A stretch of 64,000 bases of DNA from Seohaeicola zhoushanensis (GCF_014656415.1 NZ_BNCJ01000002.1:116072-180071), one strand, 5' to 3'. Positions 1 to 13,543 are shown, numbered from the stretch's first letter. Numbers and translations are program-made. The notes: generated by a model not told the origin, from the sequence alone.

Positions 1-699
1 CCGGCGATCCGGGGACTGGGCGGCAGCGTGCTGCACTTCCTCGACGACAGCCACGCCGGGGTCTGGGAGGCCGAATTCGGCACCTCGCGCGCCGGTCCGC
101 CGGGCGTCGGCCTGCTGGCAGTCGACCATCTCGCGCAGACCATGACCTATGACGAGATGCTCAGCTGGTCGCTGTTCTACAGCTCGCTCTTCAACATGGA
201 GAAGGCCCCGATGGTCGACGTGATCGACCCCGACGGGCTGGTCCGCTCGCAGGCGCTGACCACGCCGGGCGGCGAGATGCGGATCACCCTGAACGGCGCC
301 GAGACGCACCGCACCTTCGCGGGCGCCTTCCTCGCCGAGAGCTTCGGCGCGCCGGTGCAGCACATCGCGCTGACCACCGACGACATCTTCGCCACCGCCG
401 AGGCCCTGGCCGAACGCGGCTTCGAGGCGCTGCCGATCCCGTCGAACTACTACGACGACCTGGCCAGTCGGCTCGACATCGCCCCGGACGACCTCGCGCG
501 GATGAAGCGGTGGAACATCCTGCACGACCGCGACGACCACGGCAGCTTCCACCAGATCTATGGCCGGGCCTCGGCCAGCGGGTTCTTCTTCGAGATCGTC
601 GAGCGCAAAGGCTACCAGGGCTATGGCGCGCCCAACGCCCCGTTCCGCATCGCGGCGCAGAAGCGGCTGGCGCGGCCCAAGGGGATGCCCTCGCACTGA
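1..699 (+). CDS. C-terminal part of a 4-hydroxyphenylpyruvate dioxygenase/QuiC-type protein (5' truncated by window edge)
   Basis: The frame is open from base 1, so the gene starts upstream of the window and about 232 residues of its C-terminal part are visible. This part matches the vicinal-oxygen-chelate fold of 4-hydroxyphenylpyruvate dioxygenase. The three usual iron ligands can be picked out: the His of VDHLAQ, the His of QHIALTTDD and the Glu of FFEIVER. In many Proteobacteria this domain is the C-terminal half of a two-domain 3-dehydroshikimate dehydratase (QuiC1 type) with an N-terminal sugar-phosphate-isomerase-like barrel. The sequence looks closer to that kind than to a tyrosine-degradation HPPD, but the missing half would decide it. 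Either way it acts in cytosolic aromatic or quinate/shikimate catabolism. Confidence 0.8.
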   Translation, partial: PAIRGLGGSVLHFLDDSHAGVWEAEFGTSRAGPPGVGLLAVDHLAQTMTYDEMLSWSLFYSSLFNMEKAPMVDVIDPDGLVRSQALTTPGGEMRITLNGAETHRTFAGAFLAESFGAPVQHIALTTDDIFATAEALAERGFEALPIPSNYYDDLASRLDIAPDDLARMKRWNILHDRDDHGSFHQIYGRASASGFFFEIVERKGYQGYGAPNAPFRIAAQKRLARPKGMPSH

Positions 700-720
700 A
701 GGCAGCCCGGTGGCCCGCGG

Positions 721-1704
721 TCAGAAGGGCGCGCGCTCGAGCCGGTAGCCGGTGCGCGCCAGCAGGTTCAGCACGCCCTCGCGCCCCGGTAGATGCGCGG
801 CGCCGACCGCCACCACGAGCAGGTCGCCCGGCGTGCCGATGATGCGCGGCGCCCAGGCCCGGTTGCGCATGTCCAGAATGTCGGCGGTATAGTTCTTCCA
901 CAGCCGCTGCCGCTCGCGCGGACCGCCGGGCCCGTTGGCCAGGAACTGCCATTTCTCCAGGACCATCCCCGAGCCCATCTTCTCCTCGAAATAGGCCTCG
1001 CGCAGGGTGACATAGGTATGGTCGTTGCCGGTGGCCGAGGCGAGGTCGTATTCCAGCAGCCGGGCCTGGTCGGCCAGCGACCCGCGCGACAGAGCCGCGA
1101 TGGCGGTGGCGACGGTTTCAAGCGATCCCATCGGCACCCCGGCCCGCGCGGCCACCTGTTCGATCCGCTCGTCGAGACCGTTCTGCGGCCGGAATCCGCG
1201 GGGCCCGCAGAAGGACTCGGCCAGCATGATCGACAGGAACCAGGGTTGAATGCGCTCTGCCCGCCGCGGGTCCAACCCGATCTGCAGCGCCGCGCGTGAC
1301 AGCCGTTCCCAGCCTGTCTGCGACATTACCTCCGACAGGCCCGGCCCCTTGCGGATCACGAAGAGGTCGATGTTCTTCTCAGGCGTTTCCCAGAACTTGC
1401 GCCCCTCGGGGCCGGTCACTTCCAGCAATACGGCGTCGGCGGCGCGGATAACCGGGGAGAGGCGGCGCATCACCCCGTTCAGGCGCGGGTCGTTGACATG
1501 CATCGTCCCGACGATGTGGATGGTCCGCGCGCCTTTGCGGGCGATCCAGTGATTGCCTTCGGCATAGGGCATCTGCTTCAGCTCGCGCGCCAGCGCGGCG
1601 CTCTGGCTCGCATCGAGATGGTCGCGCAGGTCCACACCCTGGCAGCGCGCCTGTGCCTGGACGGCCAGCAGGCTGATCAGCAGGGCGGCGAGAAGTCGGA
1701 TCAT
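721..1704 (-). CDS. TraB/GumN family protein
   Basis: This 327-residue protein has an N-terminal signal peptide (MIRLLAALLISLLAVQAQA), so it is probably exported. The mature part carries the TraB/GumN hallmarks GTMHVNDPRL near residue 65 and VLLEVTG near residue 94, with a late VAVGAAHLPG block. The fold is related to Tiki-type metalloproteases, but the bacterial function is not established. The gene converges with the dioxygenase gene on its left, only about 20 bases away. The divergent DUF2161 gene starts about 110 bases beyond its start codon. Family assignment is firm; function is unknown. Confidence 0.85.
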   Translation of the reverse strand: MIRLLAALLISLLAVQAQARCQGVDLRDHLDASQSAALARELKQMPYAEGNHWIARKGARTIHIVGTMHVNDPRLNGVMRRLSPVIRAADAVLLEVTGPEGRKFWETPEKNIDLFVIRKGPGLSEVMSQTGWERLSRAALQIGLDPRRAERIQPWFLSIMLAESFCGPRGFRPQNGLDERIEQVAARAGVPMGSLETVATAIAALSRGSLADQARLLEYDLASATGNDHTYVTLREAYFEEKMGSGMVLEKWQFLANGPGGPRERQRLWKNYTADILDMRNRAWAPRIIGTPGDLLVVAVGAAHLPGREGVLNLLARTGYRLERAPF

Positions 1705-1815
1705 GGGGCGTGTCCTGCTGGGGCGGTGGTCGGAAGGCTACAGGCTGCACCCGAGCGCCACAAGGCGGCACGGGCGCACTGGCGAGGACGTGACCGCTTT
1801 GCTATCGAACCGGGC

Positions 1816-2493
1816 ATGCAGATCACTTCGGAACGCGCACTCTATGCCCCGGTCAAGGCGCTGTTCGAGCGCCAGGGCTATACCGTCAAGGGCGAAGTCG
1901 GGGCCGCCGACGTGGTGGCGCGCCGTGGCGACGAGCCGGTGGTGATCGTCGAGCTCAAGCTGCGCTTCTCGCTCTCGCTGTTCCACCAGGCAATCACCCG
2001 GCTGTCGCTGAGCGACCTTGTCTATATCGCGGTGCCGCGCCCGAGTGGGCGCTTGGCCCGGCGGACGCTGAAGGACAACCTCGCGCTGTGCCGCCGGCTG
2101 GGGCTGGGGCTGATCTGCGTCGACGCGCGGGCGCGGGCCGAGGTGTTGTGCGACCCCGGCCCCTATGCGCCGCGCAAGTCGAAGCTGCGGCAGGCGCGGC
2201 TGCTGCGCGAATTCGACCGCCTGCGCGGCGATCCGAACGATGGCGGGGCGACGCGGCACGGCATTGTCACCGGCTATCGCCAGGACGCGCTGGCCTGCGC
2301 GCTGCACCTGGCCGAGCATGGCGCGGTCAAGGGCGCGGTGGTGGCGCAGGCCACGGGGGTGAAGGCGGCGACGCGGATCATGGCCGACAACCACTATGGC
2401 TGGTTCGAGCGGGTCTCGGTCGGGATCTACGCGCTGACCGAAGGGGGGCGGCGGGGCCTTGCCGACTGGTCGGAGAGCCTGCCGGAAGGCTGA
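1816..2493 (+). CDS. DUF2161 family protein (PD-(D/E)XK-like)
   Basis: The protein has 225 residues, the usual size for DUF2161 proteins of Rhodobacterales. The N-terminal part reads ADVVARRGDEPVVIVELKL, which has the D...E-x-K spacing of PD-(D/E)XK nuclease folds (residues about 26-46). The C-terminal part looks like a small winged-helix domain (HGIVTGYRQDALACALHL onward). The frame is open upstream to 1498, but that stretch overlaps the TraB gene antisense and is arginine/alanine-rich. I therefore start at ATG 1816, where the family-like sequence begins. A nucleic-acid-related role is inferred from the fold only. Confidence 0.75.
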   Translation: MQITSERALYAPVKALFERQGYTVKGEVGAADVVARRGDEPVVIVELKLRFSLSLFHQAITRLSLSDLVYIAVPRPSGRLARRTLKDNLALCRRLGLGLICVDARARAEVLCDPGPYAPRKSKLRQARLLREFDRLRGDPNDGGATRHGIVTGYRQDALACALHLAEHGAVKGAVVAQATGVKAATRIMADNHYGWFERVSVGIYALTEGGRRGLADWSESLPEG

Positions 2494-2560
2494 TCGCGCG
2501 GGAACGTCGCGGCGCTGTCGCGGGTTCTGCCCCTGACCACTACGCCGAAAAGGAGCGATC

Positions 2561-2947
2561 ATGAAATTCCCCCTGCTGGCCGGCCTCGCGCTTGCAACCC
2601 TCGCCGCATGCGACATGGAGAGGCCCGACGTCGAGACAATCCCCGAGGTGATGCAGGGCCGATGGGGCCTTGTTGCCGCCGATTGCGACCCGGCGCGCGA
2701 CGATGCCAAGGGCCTGATGGAGGTGGCCGCGACCTCGCTGCGCTTCTATGAAACCCGCGCCACGCTTGCCGGGGTGCAGATGCGCGATGCCACCCGCATC
2801 ACCGCCGACTTCGCCTTCACCGGCGAAGGGCAGAGCTGGACCCGGCGCATTTCCCTCGCGGCGGTCGAAGGCGGCCTTGCGCTGCGGCGCGACGACGCCG
2901 GAAACGGACCCGAGGCGCTGCATGTGACCTATCGGAGATGTCCCTGA
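2561..2947 (+). CDS. small lipoprotein of unknown function
   Basis: The protein has 128 residues and begins with a lipoprotein signal (MKFPLLAGLALATLAAC); the Cys at position 17 is the likely lipidation site. The start is supported by AAAGGAG a few bases upstream of ATG 2561. The mature domain is a small beta-rich unit with conserved-looking GRWGLVAADCDPARDDAKG and a terminal Cys, which suggests a disulfide with the internal Cys. I do not recognise the family beyond exported lipoprotein. It lies between the DUF2161 gene and groESL and is transcribed in the same direction. Confidence 0.7.
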   Translation: MKFPLLAGLALATLAACDMERPDVETIPEVMQGRWGLVAADCDPARDDAKGLMEVAATSLRFYETRATLAGVQMRDATRITADFAFTGEGQSWTRRISLAAVEGGLALRRDDAGNGPEALHVTYRRCP

Positions 2948-3077
2948 TCGCGAAGGGGCGGGTTGAAACAGGCCTGCGCGATACCTAGCTGTGACAGGTG
3001 GTCCGGATGTCTGCACAGCCCCCGATGCAGACCGCTACGCAGCCCCTGGCCGGCATCAAAAATCTCACCAAAATCTG

Positions 3078-3106
3078 TTGACTCCTGCACTTGCTGTTCC
3101 TAACTA
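3078..3106 (+). promoter_or_regulatory. sigma70-type promoter of groESL
   Basis: TTGACT (3078-3083) and TAACTA (3101-3106) are separated by 17 bases and lie directly upstream of the CIRCE operator. Transcription would start about at the left arm of CIRCE, the usual arrangement for HrcA repression of a housekeeping promoter. Confidence 0.6.
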
Positions 3107-3113
3107 GGCGCCG

Positions 3114-3140
3114 TTAGCACTCACTTGCCTTGAGTGCTAA
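3114..3140 (+). promoter_or_regulatory. CIRCE operator (HrcA binding site)
   Basis: TTAGCACTC (3114-3122), nine spacer bases, then GAGTGCTAA (3132-3140) is a perfect match to the CIRCE consensus. HrcA bound here represses groESL until heat shock titrates GroEL. The hrcA gene itself is not in the window. Confidence 0.97.
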
Positions 3141-3196
3141 TCGCCCCCGAGTGGGGCGAGCGAATTACTAATGCTGAGCGTTGAGGAGCTGCTAAG

Positions 3197-3484
3197 ATGG
3201 CATTCACCCCACTTCATGACCGCGTACTGGTACGTCGCGTTCAGAGCGACGAAAAGACCAAGGGCGGCCTGATCATCCCCGACAGCGCCAAGGAAAAGCC
3301 CTCGGAAGGCGAAGTTGTCGCCTGCGGCGAAGGCGCCCGCAAGGACTCGGGCGAGCTGATCGCGATGGCTGTTAAGGCCGGCGACCGTATCCTGTTCGGC
3401 AAATGGTCGGGCACCGAGGTCACGATCGACGGCGAAGAGCTGCTGATCATGAAGGAAAGCGACATCATGGGGAAAATGTCCTGA
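3197..3484 (+). CDS. groES: co-chaperonin GroES
   Basis: This 95-residue protein is the 10-kDa lid of the GroEL chaperonin. It begins [14 protein letters not shown] and shows the mobile-loop region [19 protein letters not shown] (about residues 16-34). The length is typical. It is the first gene of a two-gene operon behind a sigma70-type promoter and a perfect CIRCE operator, so HrcA control is expected. GAGGAGC precedes the ATG. It works as a heptamer in the cytosol. Confidence 0.98.
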   Translation: MAFTPLHDRVLVRRVQSDEKTKGGLIIPDSAKEKPSEGEVVACGEGARKDSGELIAMAVKAGDRILFGKWSGTEVTIDGEELLIMKESDIMGKMS

Positions 3485-3510
3485 GGCCTTTCGCCCGGAC
3501 TTTACCCTGA

Positions 3511-5187
<1,677 letters not shown>

Positions 5188-5223
5188 GCATCGCGCCCTC
5201 CGGCTTGCCGGATCGGAACGAAG

Positions 5224-5252
5224 AAGGGGCCGCATCGCGCGGCCCCTTTGCT
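5224..5252 (+). terminator. intrinsic terminator of groESL
   Basis: A perfect 10-bp stem, AAGGGGCCGC (5224-5233) with GCGGCCCCTT (5239-5248), closes a 5-base loop and is followed by a T-rich stretch, 37 bases after the groEL stop. Confidence 0.9.
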
Positions 5253-5275
5253 TTAGTGGCGGCATCACCGTTGCG

Positions 5276-5297
5276 GTAGGGCGGGGTTCACCCCGCC
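5276..5297 (+). repeat. REP-like element: GTAG plus palindrome
   Basis: GTAG (5276-5279) is followed by GGCGGGGT-TC-ACCCCGCC (5280-5297). The same unit recurs inverted at 24296-24317 and direct at 24503-24524, and a sequence variant is at 19098-19122. It sits between the convergent ends of groEL and glpK. A short tetranucleotide followed by an extragenic palindrome is the layout of REP elements mobilised by RAYT-type Y1 transposases; no such transposase gene is in the window. Confidence 0.65.
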
Positions 5298-5309
5298 GCG
5301 CCCCAAGGG

Positions 5310-6788
<1,479 letters not shown>

Positions 6789-6963
6789 GCCGCCTGTCTC
6801 CTCGCTGCGCGTTCTCCCTGGCCGACGTTATCCCTGTCCGGGCGCGCTCTGCCAAGCCCTTCCGCGTCCGCATTAATCGCTTGTATCGCAACCGTTATCG
6901 GCCAAGACTGCCAGCCATGGCGCCGGAAACAGGCGCGAATCCGCACTCAAGGGGAGCAATCCG

Positions 6964-8445
6964 ATGACACGTTTTGCCAAGCTGGCCATGGCCAGCGTGA
7001 TGGCCATCACCGCGGGGCTCGGCGCTGCGCAGGCGCAGACCGCGATCACCGTGGCGATGCAGCTGGAACCGCCGCACCTCGACCCGACCAGCGCCGCGGC
7101 GCAGGCGATCGACTCGGTGCTCTATACCAATGTCTTCGAGGGTCTGACCAAGTTCCAGGGCGATGGCTCGATCGTGCCGGGCCTGGCGGAAAGCTGGGAG
7201 ATTTCGGATGACGGCCTGGTCTATACCTTCCACCTGCATTCCGGCGTGAAGTTCCACGACGGCACCACGATGGATGGCGAGGACGTGAAGTTCAGCCTCG
7301 ACCGTGCCCGCGCCGAGGACAGCACCAACGCGCAGAAGGCGCTCTTCGCCGCGATCAGCGATGTCACGGTGGTCGACCCGCTGACCGTCAAGGTCACGCT
7401 GAAAGAGCCGAATGGCCTGTTCCTCTTCAACATGGCCTGGGGCGACGCGGTGATCGTCGCGCCCGAGAGCATCGAGAACATCAAGTCGAACCCGGTCGGC
7501 ACCGGCGCCTTCAAGTTCGTGAACTGGACCCAAGGCGACAAGATCGAGCTGGCGCGCAACCCCGACTACTGGGGCCCGGCACCGGCGCTTGAGAACGCGA
7601 CCTTCAAGTTCATCTCCGACCCCACCGCCGCCTTCGCCGCGGTGATGGCCGAGGACGTCGACGTCTTCTCCGGCTTCCCGGCGCCGGAGAACCTGCCGCA
7701 GTTCGAGGCGGATCCGCGGTTCCAGGTGCTGGTCGGCTCGACCGAGGGCGAGACAATCTTGGCGATGAACAACAAGCGCCCGCCCTTCGACAACGTGAAG
7801 GTGCGCGAGGCGGTGGCCCATGCGATCGACCGGCAAGCGATCATCGACGGGGCGATGTATGGCTATGGCACGCCGATCGGCACCCATTTCGCGCCGCACA
7901 ACCCGGACTATGTCGACCTGACCGCGCTGTCGAACTACGACCCGGAGAAGTCGAAGGCGCTGCTGGCCGAGGCCGGAATGGCCGATGGCTTCTCGACCAC
8001 GCTGCACCTGCCGCCGCCCTCCTACGCGCGGCGCGGGGGCGAGATCATCGCGGCGCAGCTGGCGGCGGTCGGGATCAAGGCCGAGATCGTCAACGTGGAA
8101 TGGGCGCAGTGGCTGGAGACGGTGTTCCGGGGCAAGGACTTCGGCCTGACCATCGTCAGCCATACCGAGCCGATGGACATCGGGATCTATGCCCGGCCCG
8201 ATTACTACTTCCAGTATGACAACAAGGCCTTCCAGGACCTGATGGCCGAGCTGAACCGCACCACCGATCCGGCGAAGCGGAGCGAGATGCTGAAGCAGGC
8301 GCAGGAGATCATCGCGAAGGACTACGTGAACGGCTACCTGTTCCAGCTGGCCATGCTCTCGGTCGCCAAGGCCGGGATCGAGGGCCTCTGGGTCAACGCC
8401 CCGACGGCGGCGGTGGACCTGACCGTGGTGAAATGGGCGAAGTGA
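6964..8445 (+). CDS. family 5 extracellular solute-binding protein (orphan)
   Basis: This 493-residue periplasmic binding protein belongs to the peptide/nickel (SBP_bac_5) family. The signal peptide ends about AAQAQT (residues 23-26). YTFHLHSGVKFHDGT (about residues 90-104) is the family signature. GGGGAGC precedes the ATG. It would deliver a short peptide or similar ligand to an ABC permease, but no permease or ATPase gene adjoins. Its gene is monocistronic, with its own terminator just downstream, so it must borrow a permease encoded elsewhere or act as a sensor. The ligand cannot be read from sequence. Confidence 0.9.
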   Translation: MTRFAKLAMASVMAITAGLGAAQAQTAITVAMQLEPPHLDPTSAAAQAIDSVLYTNVFEGLTKFQGDGSIVPGLAESWEISDDGLVYTFHLHSGVKFHDGTTMDGEDVKFSLDRARAEDSTNAQKALFAAISDVTVVDPLTVKVTLKEPNGLFLFNMAWGDAVIVAPESIENIKSNPVGTGAFKFVNWTQGDKIELARNPDYWGPAPALENATFKFISDPTAAFAAVMAEDVDVFSGFPAPENLPQFEADPRFQVLVGSTEGETILAMNNKRPPFDNVKVREAVAHAIDRQAIIDGAMYGYGTPIGTHFAPHNPDYVDLTALSNYDPEKSKALLAEAGMADGFSTTLHLPPPSYARRGGEIIAAQLAAVGIKAEIVNVEWAQWLETVFRGKDFGLTIVSHTEPMDIGIYARPDYYFQYDNKAFQDLMAELNRTTDPAKRSEMLKQAQEIIAKDYVNGYLFQLAMLSVAKAGIEGLWVNAPTAAVDLTVVKWAK

Positions 8446-8465
8446 TCGCCGTTCAGACGCAGGGG

Positions 8466-8491
8466 AAGGGGCCGGTTTCCGGCCCCTTTTT
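8466..8491 (+). terminator. intrinsic terminator of the orphan solute-binding protein gene
   Basis: AAGGGGCCGG (8466-8475), a 3-base loop and CCGGCCCCTT (8479-8488) form a perfect 10-bp stem followed by a T run, about 20 bases after the stop codon. Confidence 0.9.
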
Positions 8492-8504
8492 CGTCTCCGG
8501 AAGG

Positions 8505-8524
8505 GGCGTCCCAGCTGGGACGCC
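8505..8524. repeat. perfect 20-bp palindrome
   Basis: GGCGTCCCAGCTGGGACGCC is a perfect dyad with no loop. It lies between the terminator of the solute-binding protein gene and the 3' end of arr and is followed by a short AT-rich stretch. No T run follows on either strand, so it does not look like another terminator. Confidence 0.5.
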
Positions 8525-8546
8525 ATTTAACCTGTTGTAATTGAAT

Positions 8547-9140
8547 TTAAATTTCCAGGTGACTGTTGACGCCTGCCTGACGGAGCGCCTTGGGGTGGGC
8601 ATCGGGGCCATTGGGGCGCTGCCCCCGCCGCGCCTGCGGCGCGCCTCCCCCGGAGGTACTTTTGAAGAAGAGAAGCGGGGGGCGGGGCGCGCTGCGGGTG
8701 GGGGAGGGGCTACAGTCGATGATCTCGGCGCCTTCGGCGATCTTGCAGGCGAGGCCTTCGCGCATCTCGCGCAGCTGATCGGGGGCGTGCCCGGCCCAGC
8801 CGGTCACCTCGGCGATGATGCGCAGCGGGGCGCGCGAGCGGAAGGAGAGGGTGGGGTTGCCGGGGAACTTCCTGTCGGTGAGGTTGGGGTCATCCTCGAC
8901 CGGGCCGGTCGGTTCGACCACGTAGATGCGCCCCGGACCGTCGCCGCGCGCGAGTTCGGCGCCCCAGATGGCGGCGTCGAGGGTGGCGGTGAAATAGACC
9001 CAGGACAGCGGGTCGCCTTCGGAGAAGGCGGAGGGGTGGCCGACGACCATCTCGTCGCCGGGCTGCAGGGCGGCCTTGGTTCCGTGGAAGAAGGATTGGC
9101 AGAAGCGACTGGCGCGGGCTGGAGTGGTTGGGGCTGGCAT
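8547..9140 (-). CDS. arr: NAD(+)--rifampin ADP-ribosyltransferase (Arr) with extended C-terminus
   Basis: Residues 1-142 match Arr, which inactivates rifamycins by ADP-ribosylating the C23 hydroxyl using NAD+. The residues known from mycobacterial Arr are present at the same numbers: His19 (SFFHGTK), Tyr49 (WVYFTATLD) and Asp84 (VEDDPN). Arr normally ends near AEIID (about 140 residues). Here the frame continues for about 55 residues of low-complexity Pro/Arg/Gly sequence encoded largely by an intergenic repeat (8619-8680), so the native stop seems to have been lost. CCGGAGCC precedes ATG 9140. Chromosomal arr-like genes are common in environmental bacteria. Whether the tail is tolerated is unknown. 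Confidence 0.88.
   Translation of the reverse strand: MPAPTTPARASRFCQSFFHGTKAALQPGDEMVVGHPSAFSEGDPLSWVYFTATLDAAIWGAELARGDGPGRIYVVEPTGPVEDDPNLTDRKFPGNPTLSFRSRAPLRIIAEVTGWAGHAPDQLREMREGLACKIAEGAEIIDCSPSPTRSAPRPPLLFFKSTSGGGAPQARRGQRPNGPDAHPKALRQAGVNSHLEI
8619..8680 (-). repeat. dispersed 3'-end repeat (TTCTCTTCTT type), copy 1
   Basis: Read on the minus strand it runs from CTTCTCTTCTTCAAAAGTAC through CTCCGGGGGAGG and a GC-rich hairpin to GGGGGCAGCGCCCC. Related copies are at 24355-24419, 24441-24460, 53405-53476 and 63951-64000. This copy lies inside the 3' part of the arr frame and encodes most of its unusual tail. Confidence 0.7.
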
Positions 9141-9360
9141 GAAGGCTCCGGTGATTCAGATGGTGCCTGTGGCGGGCCGCCGGTGATGGGCATGGCGGGG
9201 CTGTCGGCCGCGGCAGGATATGGCGCGGGCCCCTGGCCGGGCAAAGGGGGAGGCGCGGGGGCGGCGGCGCCTTGCTGCCGTTGGGGCAGGTCGGCGCGGG
9301 CGGGTCATGGCCGAGCGGGGAAAAATCGTGGCAAGTCGGTCGATTCCCGGTTCACGAGGT

Positions 9361-9389
9361 CTTGAAGGTGAGCGCGTCTTCCCCAAATT
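9361..9389 (+). promoter_or_regulatory. RpoH (sigma32)-type promoter of clpB
   Basis: CTTGAA (9361-9366) and CCCCAAATT (9381-9389) with a 14-base spacer resemble the heat-shock sigma consensus CTTGAAA...CCCCAT-T. It lies about 75 bases upstream of the clpB start. The remainder of the 323-base gap between arr and clpB shows nothing else I can name. Confidence 0.7.
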
Positions 9390-9463
9390 GAAGGCAAGGC
9401 CTCATCCCTGACGCGCTGCCTGGCGGGCGTCGAATTCCAGAGGCGCTGATAAAGGAGATAGGC

Positions 9464-12079
<2,616 letters not shown>

Positions 12080-12083
12080 TCGG

Positions 12084-12112
12084 AAAGGCCCCGCTTCGGC
12101 GGGGCCTTTTTC
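12084..12112 (+). terminator. intrinsic terminator of clpB
   Basis: AAAGGCCCCGC (12084-12094), TTCG tetraloop, GCGGGGCCTTT (12099-12109), then further T residues: a perfect 11-bp stem. Confidence 0.95.
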
Positions 12113-12140
12113 CTTTGGCCGGAGCCCCGCTGTACACGGG

Positions 12141-12170
12141 TTGACGGGGGCGGGCGCGCGGGAGTAAAGC
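12141..12170 (+). promoter_or_regulatory. putative promoter for the metZ leader
   Basis: TTGACG (12141-12146) and TAAAGC (12165-12170) are spaced 18 bases apart and end about ten bases before the SAM-II aptamer, so transcription would begin right at the riboswitch. The -10 match is only moderate. Confidence 0.45.
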
Positions 12171-12180
12171 ACATCCACCA

Positions 12181-12231
12181 CGTGGCGATTTGTTACCGGA
12201 TTGCGGGCCACGCTAAACAACCGCTAAAAGG
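12181..12231 (+). ncRNA. SAM-II riboswitch upstream of metZ
   Basis: The P1 stem CGTGGC (12181-12186)/GCCACG (12207-12212) encloses a loop GATTTGTTACCGGATTGCGG. It is followed by CTAAACAACCGCTAAAAGG (12213-12231), including the characteristic 3' GCTAAAA block that forms the pseudoknot. This is the metA-motif/SAM-II architecture known from alphaproteobacterial methionine genes. Binding of S-adenosylmethionine is expected to reduce metZ expression. Confidence 0.9.
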
Positions 12232-12240
12232 TCAGGATGA

Positions 12241-12277
12241 AAGGCCCCTTTCGCTTGACCGCGTCTGGGGCTTTTTC
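12241..12277 (+). terminator. terminator between SAM-II aptamer and metZ
   Basis: AAAGGCCCC (12241-12249) pairs with GGGGCTTTT (12268-12276; one G-U pair) and is followed by T residues, before the metZ ribosome-binding site. It is placed to act as the expression platform of the riboswitch by transcription termination. Confidence 0.7.
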
Positions 12278-12315
12278 ATTGTGCCCGCATGTGGGTCGGG
12301 CCGGAAGGATCGGAT

Positions 12316-13503
12316 ATGACTGACAAGTTGAGCAAGCGCACGAAGGCCGTGCACGCAGGCACCCGCCGCAGCCAGTATGGCGAGCTGAGCGAGGCCATCT
12401 TCCTCACCCAGGGCTTCGCCTATGACAGCGCCGAGCAGGCCGAGGCGCGGTTCATCAAGGCGGGGGATGACGAGTTCATCTATGCCCGCTACGGCAACCC
12501 GACGGTGCGGATGTTCGAGGAGCGCATCGCGGCGCTCGAGGGCACCGAGGACGCCTTCGCCACCGCCAGCGGCATGGCGGCGGTGAGCGGCACGCTGACC
12601 TCGATGCTGCGGGCGGGCGATCACGTGGTCTCCTCGCGCGCGCTGTTCGGGTCGTGCATCTATGTGCTGGAAGAGGTGCTGGGGCGCTATGGCGTCGAGG
12701 TGACCTTCGTCGACGGCACCGATCTCGACCAGTGGCGCGCGGCGGTGCGGCCGGGCACCAAGGCGGTGTTCTTCGAGTCGGTGTCGAACCCGACGCTGGA
12801 GATGATCGACATTGCCGCCGTGGCCGAGATCGCCCATGCGCAGGGCGCGCTGGTCATCGTCGACAACGTCTTTGCCACGCCGGTCTTCTCGGATGCGGTG
12901 GCGCAGGGGGCCGACGTGGTGGTCTATTCCGCGACAAAGCATATCGACGGCCAGGGCCGGGTGCTGGGCGGCGTGATCCTCGGCACGCGCGAGTTCATCC
13001 GCAAGACGGTCGAGCCCTACATGAAGCATACCGGCGGGTCGATGTCGCCGTTCAGCGCCTGGGTGCTGCTGAAGGGGCTGGAGACGATGAGCCTGCGGGT
13101 CAACGCGCAGGCGGCCACGGCGCAGAAGCTGGCCGAGGCGCTGGAAGGCCATGCGGCGCTGGAGCGGGTGATCTATCCGGGCCTCGCCGCGCATCCGCAG
13201 CATGAGCTCTGCAGGCGGCAGATGGGGCAGGGCGGCACGGTCATCGCCTTTGACATCAAGGGCGGGCAGGCGGCGGCATTTGCCTTCCTCAACGCGCTCG
13301 AGGTGGTGCTGATCTCGAACAACCTGGGCGACGCCAAGTCGATCATCACCCATCCCGCGACCACGACCCACCAGCGGCTGCCGGAGGATCAGAAGGTGAC
13401 GCTGGGTATCACGCCGGGGCTGGTGCGGATGTCGGTGGGGATTGAGGATACCGATGACCTCATCGCCGACGTGCTGCAGGCGCTGGCGAAGGTTCCGGCC
13501 TGA
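12316..13503 (+). CDS. metZ: O-succinylhomoserine sulfhydrylase
   Basis: This 395-residue PLP enzyme of the Cys/Met metabolism family makes homocysteine directly from O-succinylhomoserine and sulfide. The PLP lysine is in VYSATKHIDGQGR (about residue 207), YARYGNPT lies near residue 56 and TASGMAAVSG near residue 85. An in-frame ATG at 12289 lies inside the leader, too close to the terminator; ATG 12316 has GGAAGG eight bases upstream and gives the family-like N-terminus. The SAM-II riboswitch and terminator in the leader indicate repression by S-adenosylmethionine. Confidence 0.95.
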   Translation: MTDKLSKRTKAVHAGTRRSQYGELSEAIFLTQGFAYDSAEQAEARFIKAGDDEFIYARYGNPTVRMFEERIAALEGTEDAFATASGMAAVSGTLTSMLRAGDHVVSSRALFGSCIYVLEEVLGRYGVEVTFVDGTDLDQWRAAVRPGTKAVFFESVSNPTLEMIDIAAVAEIAHAQGALVIVDNVFATPVFSDAVAQGADVVVYSATKHIDGQGRVLGGVILGTREFIRKTVEPYMKHTGGSMSPFSAWVLLKGLETMSLRVNAQAATAQKLAEALEGHAALERVIYPGLAAHPQHELCRRQMGQGGTVIAFDIKGGQAAAFAFLNALEVVLISNNLGDAKSIITHPATTTHQRLPEDQKVTLGITPGLVRMSVGIEDTDDLIADVLQALAKVPA

Positions 13504-13543
13504 CGGATTACGCCCGGCGCCTTGGCACGCCGGGCGCGGGGCC

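Noticed and set aside
1498..1815. N-terminal extension of the DUF2161 gene to 1498
   Set aside because: The stretch is antisense to the TraB/GumN gene and rich in Arg/Ala; the family N-terminus begins at 1816.
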